NCBI RefSeq assembly: GCF_000204055.1
Contig: NW_006768776.1
Location: 1,611,391-1,675,390 of the forward strand
Direction of reading: 5' to 3'
Source of the DNA: Melampsora larici-populina 98AG31
Taxonomy: Eukaryota; Basidiomycota; Pucciniomycetes; Pucciniales; Melampsoraceae
Length of the DNA: 64,000 bases
The notes under the pieces are model-generated. The model searched no databases. It was not told the origin of the DNA and was given only the letters and a program-made list of their open reading frames with translations. A program made the translations under genes and the position numbers. Position 1 is the first letter of the stretch; each line of letters opens with the position of its first letter. Shown here in pieces: positions 24,410-36,454 of the stretch.

Positions 24410-24993
24410 TATTGATCTCCTTGATTGCTTGACCTGTACTCAATTGTTTTGGATTTTAATGATCCTCAATGTGTCCATCAAATCATGGGTTCAATTGTGT
24501 TTGAAGGTTTAGATGGATTATATTGTCCAAGTATTTTTTTTGTTTATCTTCTTAGATTTCACTCTTTCTCTTGTTTACCTACCTTGGTTTGACTACTCAA
24601 AGTTACCAAGATCAGAGCTAAAAAAGTTTTTATTGTTTACACTCGAAGCATAGATCATTGCATATATCAATTTAGAGCTCTATTGAGAAAATTTATCTTA
24701 ATTCATCAAGTGTGTTTGAATTGGCTTTATGATTGCAAACTTTTAGCTCGTCAATTCAGTGCCACATTATGGAGGGTGACATTGCTTTTTAGGTTGGGTG
24801 AATTGAAAACTATGAACGGGTTTGTACATCTTGCTTTATTTAAGTGAATGATTTGCTTATAATCAACGGGGTTTCTTTGATTGGTTACATTACGATTACT
24901 TTTCAAGGTACATATACAGACTTCAAGTTCTGCTTAAAACAATTAGAAAGCTAAACTAGAAACAAAAAAGACAAGTAGTGAAATCCAAAAGTT
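24410..24993. other. 3' flank of the cutinase gene
   Basis: AT-rich spacer without an exon or obvious repeat. Confidence 0.3.
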
Positions 24994-26212
24994 TCATTTG
25001 CCACCGATTCCTTTAAGTTTTCCTACAGCCCAAGTTTGAGCTTCTTTGAAAGCAGAAGAATTTTGATATGCTACATGAGCGACCATTGAACCAGATGAGG
25101 TACAAACGATATCATCAATATTACAAATATCTAGTAGTTTTTTTGAATATTTGCTAGGAATTTCAATGCCTTGAATCGAAGCTGATCCTAGACCGGTTTT
25201 CTAAATAGATAGTGAAATAGGTCAAAGGATCATTCAAGAATCAAATTATAGAGTATATGTTGATGAATACCGAAAATTGGTGATTAACAGAAACTAAAAC
25301 TTACTGCAGTGCCTCTGTTGTACGGTTTACCAGGTTTCCAAACTGGGTTTCCAACAAGGACGATACCTACCACTTGTGAATCTGGAAGAGGTAACGCACG
25401 TATAGCTCGAGCAACAACGATGGCCTGAAAGTGTCAGGTGATGAAAAAGTCTGTAAGATAGTTTGAAGTTTGATTATGGGAATGATCAAGAGAAAAAAGA
25501 AAGATTGCACATACACCTTCAGAATAACCGATCAAGAGATAATGCTGTCCCGGACATTTTGTCTTTTGTTGATTTAGATATCTGATCGTGTCTTTCTCAC
25601 CTTGGATTGGACCATTGATATAATCTGTAGCCGCGAGATATACTACTTCGTAGTTGCTTCCACCTGGTGCTTGACCCAGTACACCCTTAATCCATGCTGA
25701 GTAACTCGAAGGGTTAGTCTGAGATTCACCAGTTCCTCTTGCACTACGGATGAAACAAAATAAACACGATTTGATTAGAGTGATATAAATGATTTTTCGA
25801 AGTGGAATTTTCAAAGGGTCAAAGTCACTAACCTAATAATCACATATTTTGTACAACCGGGTCCACCAGTGGCCGGAGGAGCGCCTGCTTTACCCTTTCC
25901 ATCACCAGCAGGAGGATTGCCTCCGCCGCTTGGAGGTTTACCGCCAGCAGGGGGTGAAGATTTACCGCCAGCTGGAGCTGGATGAGCACCGCCGTCATTG
26001 GCTGGTGGGGGAGAATTGGCCCGCTTGATATGTTTTTTGCTTATATTGCTTTCTGGAATTCCTCCCAGTTTGTCTTCAGTTCCGATCACATTCTTTGATG
26101 AGACCAGAGAGTTACCTATGTGATGATCAGAGCTAATGACGGCGGATGAAGTTTGAAAAACCAGATAGAATGTAAGAAAGAGATAAACTTTGAAGATATG
26201 GAAATTTAACAT
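24994..26212 (-). CDS. Secreted cutinase-family serine esterase with N-terminal Pro/Gly linker
   Basis: Alpha/beta hydrolase of the cutinase family (cutin or acetylxylan-type esterases), here predicted extracellular. Exons 26212-25833, 25743-25515, 25424-25305 and 25200-24994 join in phase to 311 residues. Signal peptide: MLNFHIFKVYLFLTFYLVFQ. A Pro/Gly/Ala-rich low-complexity linker (about residues 70-118) precedes the catalytic domain, which opens with GCTKYVII and SARGTGE. The nucleophile is Ser201 in GYSEG, where GYSQG is usual. The acid and base are Asp273 in CNIDDIVC and His285 in AHVAY, with Cys residues placed for the usual disulfide. The linker is unusual for a plain cutinase. Substrate unknown. 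Confidence 0.88.
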
Positions 26213-27160
26213 GATAGAATGCAGGATCTTTGAAGGAGCTTAGTAGTAAAAATTAAGCAAACGAGAAATGAGAAAAAGGTGTGTAAAGTGAAATTGTATT
26301 TTTTGAAGATTGAAAAGATAGAAAAAAGTAGAAAAAATTGATAAAAGTCCTGCCAAGGAAAAAAGATTGAAGGAAGTTAAGAAAAAAGATGTTTTAATCT
26401 TTTGAAATTATAGAAAGGTTAAGAGTGAAGATTGGTTTGGATTTATATACACCATTCGAATGTCTGACTCTTACGAATCAGATGAAAATTTGGCAAAGAA
26501 AATCTAGCAAAAGTCCCAGTTAAAGAGTATGTAAAGAATCTATACGGAGGTGAGACCTACAAATACTTCTTCACTGTCTTTTGTAGATCAGAGTCACCAA
26601 CGTAAGCACCTGTGTCATTGCCTGGTCGGTTGTTACTAGCAGATACCCTTGTTTTAGAAAGGTGCTGATCGAATGCTTTTCTTGACATCAATTTGTTCGG
26701 CATATCTTGCAGGGGTCTTTAGTGATGCCCCAGGCACATCTCCAAACCTCAGCTTTTGTGACTGGGTGTATTTTTATCAGGAGGATACTCCGAGCGTATA
26801 GGTAGGGCGAGGAGGGGTCCGAATAGCCCTGGTCGGGTCAACTTTCTATACGCTCTTTGGTTTTCCGTGTGTAGTTGGGTTACAACTGATACAACGGCAA
26901 ACTCCCTTTGTCATCAAGGTGGCCCGTTCCTCGAAGAAGTGAATTGGTCAAACATAGTGCCTTCTGCTCTTTTAACAGGGTTGTGTGGTGTGAATCAACA
27001 GCTGAGTGTGTCCATCCAAGGTCAAAGTCAATGTAAACTTAAGGTGAGGCAAGAGGACTTCAGGATCGACCAGAGTCACAAAAAGAACATATGTGGATGT
27101 TACCATCGATTTCTTCACAGCATGCCTTCTCTTCGCACTCAAAATGGGGAACCCCAACCA
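26213..27160. other. Cutinase promoter side and non-coding spacer
   Basis: A purine-rich A/G tract (26,260-26,420) lies upstream of the cutinase start. The rest has only short open frames without domains. Confidence 0.3.
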
Positions 27161-27168
27161 TCAACACC

Positions 27169-27672
27169 AACATGCAAACCATCGCGCAGAGGACTGCGAC
27201 AGCGCTGTGGCCGTGTCGTGGTCGAAGTGGCCCAAACCATCCCTGCGGTACAGCCGGGCCGCCGCGTTGGGTTCACTGCGGTTGCACCGGGCCGCAATCG
27301 CAGTGAGGAGACCGCAGGGATAAGGCATTCGACATATGTCCTTTGTATCAAAATACAAGTCCTTCGCATCTTATTTCAGCTAATATTGATTTGATATGCT
27401 CTTTTTAACCAATAAGTATGTGCCAGGAGGTGCCAGGTGCGAGCTTGTGTCATCTTTGTAGGCATCTTGTTGCTTTGACAGCGGCCAGCGACCAGCTACA
27501 ATTCTGCCCGCTGCGACAGCGCGCGGCGATTTTTTCGGCCGCGCCGCCTTCGCAATCCGACGTTTAATCACTGCGACGACGCTGCGATAGGTTTGTCATG
27601 ACGCTGCGGTGAATCGCCGCGCTATCGTTGTGAAGGTGGTGCGGCGGCACGCTGCGCGGCGTTTGCGTGTTG
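27169..27672. mobile_element. Non-autonomous hAT element (MITE)
   Basis: The left end AACATGCAAACCATCGCGCAG pairs with the inverted right end CTGCGCGGCGTTTGCGTGTTG (19 of 23 bases including the terminal base). Flanks are TCAACACC (27,161-27,168) and TCAACACG (27,673-27,680), an 8-bp duplication with one change. End structure and the GC-rich subterminal sequence resemble the autonomous hAT at 39,607-44,057. No transposase. Confidence 0.65.
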
Positions 27673-27680
27673 TCAACACG

Positions 27681-28106
27681 AATGCTCAGCTCAATTAAAC
27701 GCTAGAGTTGGATTCCAAAGAAGAAAACAACCCCATGGTGAGCGCATCATTGATGACATCGGGTGAATGTGTAGAGTTTTTGGTTTATTGGTTTGATAAA
27801 TTGCTGATTGGCCATGGATAAGGGCAATGTTAGAACACAAATTAATGTCGAACATCATTAAATCAGAGAAAAAGTGAAGAAATATGTGATATCATCGTTC
27901 ATGCATACGCATACACAGAGGATACACAGGAGGAAGACTGTCAAATATCAGGGGGTGGCTTCACACTGGATCCCTGCACAACAATTCATAGCAATCGACC
28001 CCTCCCAATTAAGTTTTTCGCAATTATTCAAGTTTTCCAGGTTAAGAACCTTGATTAACTCGAACATTCTTTATTCCACTCACGATGAAAGCAGAGGGAC
28101 TTTCTT
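27681..28106. other. Spacer 3' of the trehalose-phosphatase-like gene
   Basis: No supported exon. Holds the 3' flank of the minus-strand gene that ends at 28,107. Confidence 0.3.
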
Positions 28107-29821
28107 CTACCCTGAAGCTGACAACTTTGACACCAATCCACGAAATTCATGCGGTACTCTGACCATGTATTTTGCATCAGTTCGCTTGCCTTTGTCATGG
28201 GAGACATGTACTGTTGCTACAAAAGGTGAATTTCCGTAACGTTTGGCTTTACTTTCCTGTTCATGAGCTACTTGAAACATGTCTTCATCTGCTGGATCTA
28301 AGGGTCAGAGTCAGGTGTTAGTATCAAGAATCATAAGTATTTTCAGGTGATGATTGTACTCACCATCACCCCCTATCAAAACGAAATCCGGATGCTCAAT
28401 ATTCTTATAAATTGATAGGACAGCCTCTCTCTTGCTTAAAGTCTTGTCCTTAACCTCCACGACCATATTTCCTGGACAGTCCAATTGGAAGAGGAAAACA
28501 TTGAGACAAGAATGTGGAAAAATTGGTCGCGTGTCGTTCAATGGAACTTACCAAGGATAGTCTTCAATGGTAATCCCTCCTCTGCAATAGCATCATCGAG
28601 TTGGTCTTTCAATTGTTTTGCGCGACTGTTGTACAAGCGGTCGATTTCATCCTTTGCTTGCTTACGGGCTGAAGTTCAACATGTTAGATTGAGATTTCAA
28701 TCTTTGACTGTTTTTTGCACTTACGTAGATCTTCTGACCTGTCTTCTAGAGCCACATCATACGACTCTTTATAATGGTAGGCTAATCCGAAGTCTTTTTC
28801 CTCGATCCACGTGGTAGGAAGCGAAGAACGCCAACCTAAAACGCACTAATCAGATTGTATCAATTTCATTTGAGAAAATAAGATTTTACCTTCCATAATC
28901 TCCATGATTGTATCAAGCGATCCTCGATCAAAGTCCTTCTCTTCCCATTCTCCAGAGTTAGGATCACGTGTAGCTGCACCATAAGCAGCTTTCAATCCTA
29001 GATTTTCAATGTGACCAAAATGTTTCTGTAAAAATCCTTGATCTCTTCCAGAAACCAACCAAACCAGATTATTTTCCTCTGAGCTGAGTGCTTCCAGATC
29101 ATCTAGTACTTGTTGCGATGGTGTTGCTGCTTTCGGATCGTTCACAAACTCACGGAGAGTTCCCTTGAAAGCAAAATTTAATTAGTGCAAGAAATCCTTC
29201 GTCTCTAGGCTTGGTTAACTGGGCTTAAGAGTTTAGCAAGGATATCTGAAGGAATTTTTCTTACATCATAATCAGAAATAATCAATCGAGTGCCTGTTGA
29301 CTGTCTGTAAGCCTCGACGACGAGGTCCGGATCCAATGTCTTGTGAGATGAACCTAGACAGCGTTTGGTGATGGTAGTCTGTTTTATTCTCTCAGACGGA
29401 GCGGGAATTTTGCATGCCAGCTTGTCATTTTTTGTGAGGGCCAAGCCGGGTTTTTTGGGGTTAGATCCTTGTGACAGCGACTTTGCGCGTTCTTCTCCGG
29501 TCCGAATTGCTGGAAATATAGCCCGAGTAGAAGGTCCTTCGGATTGAAATATTTTTGGCTGGTTTCCCTAAATGAGGAACAAGCTACTTTAATTCAACTC
29601 TAGAAAGAAACCTTTCACAATTAAGGAGAACAAAGATGACCCACATTTTTCAAAACAACTCGCTTATTTGTCATAAACGGACGCCCATGACTTAAAGGCT
29701 GATTGTGGGCTAAGGTTGGACATTCTTTGGTAATACTAGATGAAAAAGTTCCAGATACAGTGAATATATGGGCATTTAAGATGACCGATAATAACAACTG
29801 AAAAATGGCTCTAGAGTGCAT
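28107..29821 (-). CDS. Trehalose-6-phosphate phosphatase-like HAD protein with a signal peptide
   Basis: The catalytic domain matches the HAD-type trehalose-phosphatase (OtsB) family, which converts trehalose 6-phosphate to trehalose. HAD motif I is DYDGT, split by an intron (ISDYD, then GTLREF). It is followed by NNLVWLVSGRDQGFLQKHFG, GLKAAYGA, a short-exon cap region, a VEVKDKTLSKREAV block, and motif IV GGDDPADEDMF, assembled across an intron. Unusually, the N-terminus (MHSRAIFQLLLSVIL..) is a good signal peptide and a Lys/Pro-rich segment replaces the synthase-like domain of ordinary fungal Tps2. An ATG 15 codons upstream is possible. Likely secreted or ER-routed. Roles in host sugar signalling are only a guess. 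Confidence 0.82.
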
Positions 29822-32800
29822 GGTGAATTTATAATCAGACTTCAGGAAAGGATGAAAAGGGATCAAACTATGAAAATTTCTGGATATATCGACTGTATAT
29901 ATCTATCTGGCTCCTTGTGAAATTCTCAAGATCAATCGAAATGATGTTTCGAAAATAGAACCTATTGCTTTAGGAGGATAAAGGAAGAGTTCAAATCCGT
30001 CCTTGCTTTATAGCATTTGCGCAGGACCACAAATAGCGCCGGCTGAGTGCCTTTATCTGGCTGAAGCCAAAATGTTACCTTTGACCAGGATGCTCGTTGT
30101 GAAACCTGGTACCAAAAGCCAAACTTGGCCTTGTCCTGACTCCTCCCGGTACCAAACGCAATCCTTACATAATTATGTGTCATATGTCTATATAGATACA
30201 TCTTGGGTCTCGCTGTGTATTCCGTTCTGCTCAGCCGGATCTTCCCCGGCCTGATGATGGTACTATGCTTCTTTTCCCAAAATCCCAAGTGGGGTGCGTG
30301 TAAGCTAAGATAGAATACATCCGACGCAGCAAGATGGACCTGGCCATCGCCCCCAAAAATACAGAGCGAAACAAGCTATACACACCTCGGCAAGTTTATT
30401 GGGATGAGATGCGCCGTTTCTCGTCGCTTTGCAAGTGACAGCGGCTATGAAACATACTATTACGAGGAATATATCTGGTTTGAGATATTTGGGAGTTCGA
30501 ATTTTATGAGCACATCGATGCGTAAGCTCACTCCCTCAGGTAAACATTGCAAAGCGATTCTTTCGACTAAAAAGATATCTACAAATTGTCCATCTAGATC
30601 CTAATTGACCTTCCTTTACTTGATTCGGTTGTGCTCCCCCCAGCGAATTCATAGGCAGACAAGAAGCTGTCAAACCATGGATACATTTTGATGAGCGCAG
30701 TGATTTAGAAACAGCGTCAGAAACGTGTCCCTTCTTAGATATGTAGCTAATCATAGAAAGTGTGTGATGCGAAAGCAGCAACAGTTTGAGAAAAAGTCTG
30801 CTTCCCTGCACCGGGCACCCTACCCCTCCTCCAATCCAAACATATATGAGCCAGATGGACCTGGAGGGCTTCATTGAAACCACAAACCTCGGCTAACAAT
30901 ATATTATTTATATATATGGTAGAAAAACGGCCATTTTCGGCTAACCGGCCCGTCCGAAAAAAAGGCGATGCTGTCTTCTAACGTACGGTAGAACTCGTAA
31001 GAGAAGACAGCATGGCGATGGGAATCGCGTCTATTGGACGTATAGCTTCCGTGCTTAGAAATTTTCATCTTACTGAGCCTTGAACTTGTCTCGTGGATTT
31101 TCTGAAAGCAATAAGTCGATTGAAATCTCGATCCTCTCGATTGCTGGCCCCTCTTTCGGATGCGCTCCGTATTTTGACCTGATTTCAAGTTTTGGATTTG
31201 GTTCTGATTAAGACCCACGATCAAAAGGGGTGAAGAACTTGGAGTCAGGATTTCAGGGGGCCTGTGCTTCAAGTTCAGACTCACTTTACATAATAGTCTC
31301 TTGGCGGTGAATGAGGTTGCGCGCGGTGGATGAGCTTGGGTCAGGTGTTGGTCCGAGAAAGTAGAATATCAGGTCACGTCTGAGCTTTAAACAAGCCCGT
31401 TGTTTCCAGATGCTTTGTGAAGAAGGGATTCCCGGTCCTAAAGGGCTTTGTTTGATTGAGAAAAAAGGTCTATCTAGTTTCTACGGGGGCAATTCCTGCA
31501 ATGCAGCTACATAAAAGTGATCAAGTCAAAATACCTAGTCGCTGTTCAATTCACGGCTCAAGAAGCTTGTACAGTAATCAAAGCGTTTTTGATATGGCCT
31601 GTGTTTTGTTTACAAACCTTCAAAGAGAATAGTTACTCAAAAAATGTGAAATTGCCAAGTTTGTAAGTATGCTGGCGTGTGCTATAGAGCATCCACTAGG
31701 GAGTACAAGATGCCAATTCGAAGTAGACCAATGTATCTTTTGGGAAAGTGTGAGGGCCAAGTCAGACTCGGAAGTATCTAATATTTCTCCCTGGTTTTCG
31801 GTATCTTTCAAAAGGGTGAGCATTCACGTGAAGCCACAGATGTTGAAATCAAAGATTGGTGGAAAAATTACTGAGGCACTGGCTGCCAGGCTAGAAAATT
31901 ATGACCGTGATGGGCGCGGATTTGGCGGAGAGAGAGGCGCGCCTAAACAGCAGGGGGCACGCGGACGCGCGTGTTGAGCAAAAAAACATGCAAAACATTA
32001 AAAAAATCTTTTCAAGGGTCAAGGCTGTGACAAAGCTCAAACAAAAATCAGGACTTGGAAAAGCTGTTTCAAGTCACGATAGCCATGATTTTAAGATAAA
32101 AATTACAGAAAACTTTTGTTGAAAAGACAGTTTACGGGTCTCAATACTCTGAAGAGCAATCATTAGCAACAACATCTCAAGTGGGGCTCAATTGAAGGGA
32201 TTTCTTTGCCTTGAAAGTTACATAGAACAACATGACAATCTGATAGGCTTCCTCTAGCCCAAGATTTGGCCCATGAAGACCTACACTTCAAATTTTACAA
32301 GTCTTGCTTGTGGGCGCGCCATCCCCTGTTTTTGAAATTATTTGACACACCTTTTGACATGCAATATGTGCTGCACCCACCACCTGAGTCCCAAGTCATG
32401 CTGTGGGCGCACTCTTGTTTGAAGGAGTGTGCCTAGGTGCAAAAGCGCAAGGGAAACTGTATAAAATATCATGGTCAAGTCAAGTCAACTGTATTTTTTT
32501 TCAAACAAAATTCATACATTATTGACACACTTGCATTTCTGGGAGAAGACACTGACAAGTAACATCAACCCAGTGCAAGGAAAACCCAATGAATATTATT
32601 GGAATAGGATTGATCAATCTTTTTAACATGCAGCACACCCAAAACTCCTTGACACTAACCTGTCACAGCCTGCAGAATAACAAGGTGACACTCTCCTACA
32701 TATTTTGAGCTTTTGGGGTGCTCCTGGGCAAGCCTGCCTCCAGGATGTGACTCCCAAAATTGTCACAGTTCCCCAAGTCCAACCTTCCAATTGACAATGC

Positions 32801-33385
32801 TTATGTGAAAGTATGTCCATTTTGATATGGCATATTGACCTGCACCCACCAAAGCCTTCTTGTAGAGGCAGGATACAATCTGCATACAAGTCTTAAAACC
32901 AAGGCCTTTGTAAGGATGCTCAGGCGGTTAGAAAGTGTAATATTTCTTACCCAACAGGGGTTTTACACCTAAGATGATGAGGGATTTTTGGACAGTACCA
33001 GGTTGGGGCATGCCTGTTGCTGCCACAACTGCCAAAAGTTTCACTTATAAAGTACTATAGCTCACCTGTCAAGTATAAGAACATCAACAAGAAAGAAAAA
33101 GATGCAAGGAGGAAAATAATAGTTCACCATACAAATTTTATGGGGTTCATCTATTTTACTATGACCCACCTGTCCAACATAAGAATATTCAAAGAAATGA
33201 AATCTAACAAGCAAGCAAAAAATAAAGGATAACTATATGGATATGCTTGGAGTCATATATTTTTCCACAACAACAAGCATCTCTTTCATCCTCAACAGAG
33301 TTCAATCAGCCAGATTTTTTTTTTTGGATTTTGGTTTTCCCTATGGTTCCACCATATATAAAAGTAAGATTAGGAGTATTCAGTA
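29822..33385. other. Long non-coding stretch, mostly unassigned
   Basis: About 3.5 kb without a supported gene. 30,000-30,180 contains a dispersed repeat related to 23,160-23,260 (GTTGTGAAACCTGG). A GC-rich patch occurs at 31,910-31,980. The largest open frame (30,904-31,284, minus, 126 residues) has no domain or splice support. It may hold eroded transposable elements. Confidence 0.3.
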
Positions 33386-33566
33386 CAGTCAAACCTCTGA
33401 AAATTGCAATCTGGTCCTCAAATACCTGGTCTCCTCTGATATATGGTTGAATTTTGGTCTGCCAAGTTAGGCTACCAGCATGGATCTTGACTCTGGATTT
33501 TGGTAATCTCTGTTATCTGGTACAAAAGCTGTCCACCAAGAGCACTGGATGTTAGAGGTTTAACTG
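33386..33566. mobile_element. Tc1/mariner (pogo-like) MITE
   Basis: 181 bp with ends CAGTCAAACCTCT and AGAGGTTTAACTG, inverse of each other apart from one base, and TA on both sides (33,384-33,385 and 33,567-33,568). Non-coding. Confidence 0.65.
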
Positions 33567-34605
33567 TATTGTGTTCTTCTCTGATAGGATGGAAACCAAT
33601 AGGTATTTAGTCTGTCTGAGATGAATGATATTATAGATTTGGGTGATTTACTGACACATCCTGAACTAGGGCTGTGACCCGGACCCGGCCCCGTCCGGCC
33701 AACTCTGCCCGAGCAATCTCACAGCACTCACAGTACACGCCCCGGGGCCGCCAAATCTAACAGAGAACAAGGGGCAATTGGGACAACCCTGACAGTACTG
33801 TCAGGCCTTTCAGTGACCTGTCCCTTCCCCATGAAATTTAGCACAATTCTTTCACTCTTTGTTTCCGCCACGTCACATCCCCAATGAAAGCTTGGCGAGA
33901 CCTTTCATTAACCACACCTCCACCTAATCAATCACCACGTCACCCCAAGTCGACTGGAACCGCAATGCCTCCCAAAGACCCACATTCAAATCTCACTTTC
34001 AACACATGGACGAATATAGATCAAACTACAAGCACAGGGGCCAAAATTGATGCTCACAACTATGTGAGCGTTGTAGACTTTCCTGAAGTCTCCAAAAAAG
34101 ATTCATTTTGTTTCAGAATCATTCAATTCATGAGTTTGGCAGTGTTCAGGCGATCAGGCTGTTCTGCTCAGATTTTGCTTGGCATTGCTGGAGAATGCTC
34201 ATTTTTATCATGGATGAGCATTCTTTGGGCTCAGTCTCTGAGATGAGTATACAGGATCCACTCATGAGACATACTCAGAACAGCTCAGAACCTCTCCAAG
34301 ATGGAAACATACTCATTTTTTTTCACCACCCCTTCCCAATACTTGTCAGCACTACACCACAAATTTACCCTGCTTTTGTTGAAATCTGGTTTGCGGGGTA
34401 CCCAAGAATTACGGCCGGACCCCAGCTCAAATTCCGCGGGTTTTTGAGCAGAGACCGGTTTTTTGACGGGTTGAGGAATGTATCTCCAAGTACGGTTGGT
34501 CAACCCCTGTGTGAGAAGTTCGCCAACAGCATCGACATCAGCAGATACAAACCACAATCATCATCACCACTTGAATCTAATCAATCTTTCTCCAATCAAC
34601 ATTCA

Positions 34606-35254
34606 ATGACATCTACTCATCATCATTCAGTTTGGGATCAAGTCTTAACTATTACTAATCCTAACTCATTTGCTTTTGATTGTTGTTCTGATTTAGATCA
34701 TCATCAACAACTCTTGGATACATTATGTTGTTCAAATGAACTTTGTTTAACATTCTCTGATTATTATCAATCTTGTGATCAAATCGATTGTACTAATCAA
34801 ATCTCAAATCAACTACATCAAAATCAATCTTCTTCATCTGATTCTCAATCTCAATCTCAATCAAAGCTTCAAAAACCTAAAACCGATTCAATCACATTAC
34901 CCATCTCTTCAACCTCAGATTGATTCTGCTGTAATAATGGATATCCACCCTTGCCTAACTCAACAATCAGTGCCTCAATTGTATACCATCTTCAACTACT
35001 TCTCCTGCCAAAACTCAAAGTCCATCTCAAGTTTCTATTCAGAATCTGATCAACTCAGTTTCATCTGGATCAAACTCAATCCCACAAACTCCAATCATCA
35101 ATCCATTGGACTCTTTGAGGGAAGATATCATTTGGATTGTCAAGGAACTCGAAGAACTTGAACGTATTCCCTTTGATCGTTCTAGAAAGCTCTACAGTAT
35201 TGACTTTTACTCTTCTCAGTTTACATCAGATGTTGCTGTTGTGAAGAACCTACA
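34606..35254 (+). pseudogene. Unassigned coding relic upstream of the HSP78-like fragment
   Basis: Codon-like open sequence: one frame reads HHHSVWDQVLTI and LLDTLCCSNELCLTFSDYY, then a Ser/Gln-rich region, and, after a change of frame, LREDIIWIVKELEELERIPF. It looks like eroded exons of a regulatory or trafficking protein but matches no family I can name. Lies directly 5' of the AAA+ fragment, suggesting a chimaera. Confidence 0.35.
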
Positions 35255-36454
35255 CCTTGCGACAACTCACCCACTCATCATGTCGATTGAGTAGAAGTGG
35301 GTTATCCAATGAGTCAAGACCAATTGCATTGTTTTTGTTCTGTAAGTTTTTGTTTCTCTTCCTCTGATTCATAGATGCGATTTGATAACTGTTCAGAAGA
35401 TTGACCTCTGGTTTCTTTCACACTAGGTGGGCCTTTGGGGACCGGTAATACTTTACTTACCAAGGCTTTGGACAAATTCTTGTTCAATAGTGGAGATGCA
35501 ATCTGCCGAATTGATGGGAGTGAATACTCGTGAGTTATGTGTTAACTGCTGGATTCACCATAAAGCACCATACTGATTGACTGCACACTTTTCCTTCCTT
35601 TTGTGATTTGTTATCTCAGTGAGAAGCATAGTGTTAGTCGCTTGATTGGCTCTCCGCCCGGTTACGTCGGTCGCGAAGAAGGAGGAACCTTCACTGAATG
35701 GGTACGAAGGAAACCTTACAGCATCGTATTGATTGATGAGATTGAGAAAGCCTCAAGAGAGTTTACTGAATTGTTCTTACAAGTCTTGGATGATGGTCGA
35801 TTGACTGATAGTCAGGGAAGAGTAGTCAGCTTTAGAAATTGTCTGATTGTAATGACGAGTAATTTGGGAGCTGTATACCTGAATGAGACGCCTGAAGATG
35901 GACCGGTACCTGAATCGGCTAAGATTTTGGTTCATAGTGCTATTTGTGCACACTTTGCTCCTGAGTTTATTAATTGGATTGATGCAGCTATCATAAGTGA
36001 TTTAGGCTTTTTTTTATCAAGTGCAGTGATTATCAGATGGATATTTTGCTGAAAAGTTTTCTCATTTGAACAGATTCTCAACAAGCTTGGATCAGCACAA
36101 ATCCGATCAATTGAACGTCCGATTGGCTGAGATTCAAAAACGACTGTACATCAATGGAAAGGATATCACTTTGGAAGTAGACGATAAGGCAAGAGATAGC
36201 TTGGGTCTAGCTGGATTCAATCCACAGTATGGTGCAAGACCACTGAATCGAACCATCAAAACAAATTGTTACATCCCTTGTCTTGTATGATCTTAGAAGA
36301 AAGAATTAGGGATGGAGAAGTGGCGATGGTAACAGCTGATTGGAGAGCTAATCAAATCTTAATCAGACCTAATCATGATGCTACTTCTATGGATATTGAT
36401 GGGGAGATTGACGGCTTGGAGGATGATGATATCAAGATTGAAGAAGTTGATTAA
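35255..36454 (+). pseudogene. HSP78/ClpB-type AAA+ fragment (second ATPase domain only), disabled
   Basis: Mitochondrial Hsp78 is a ClpB-family disaggregase. This relic begins near the second nucleotide-binding domain (RLSRSGLSNESRPIALFLF) and proceeds in family order: degenerate Walker A GPLGTGNT (Lys replaced by Asn), EKHSVSRLIGSPPGYVG, Walker B SIVLIDEIEKA, LDDGRLTDSQGR, sensor MTSNLG, then VRLAEIQKRL and GFNPQYGARPL. Splice sites of several introns remain readable. A one-base deletion near 36,264 breaks the frame before PLSCMILEERI. The first ATPase domain is absent. It ends in an acidic tail with TAA at 36,454. Confidence 0.8.

Noticed and set aside
26867..27394. 175-residue open frame
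   Set aside because: It runs into the GC-rich hAT-type MITE starting at 27,169, and several frames are open there because of base composition.
30904..31284. 126-residue minus-strand open frame
   Set aside because: No recognised domain, signal peptide or homology; surrounded by non-coding sequence.
34108..34600. First part of a 271-residue open frame starting at 34,108
   Set aside because: Only the later part (from about 34,606) is codon-like; the earlier part overlaps subterminal non-coding sequence of the inverted-repeat segment.
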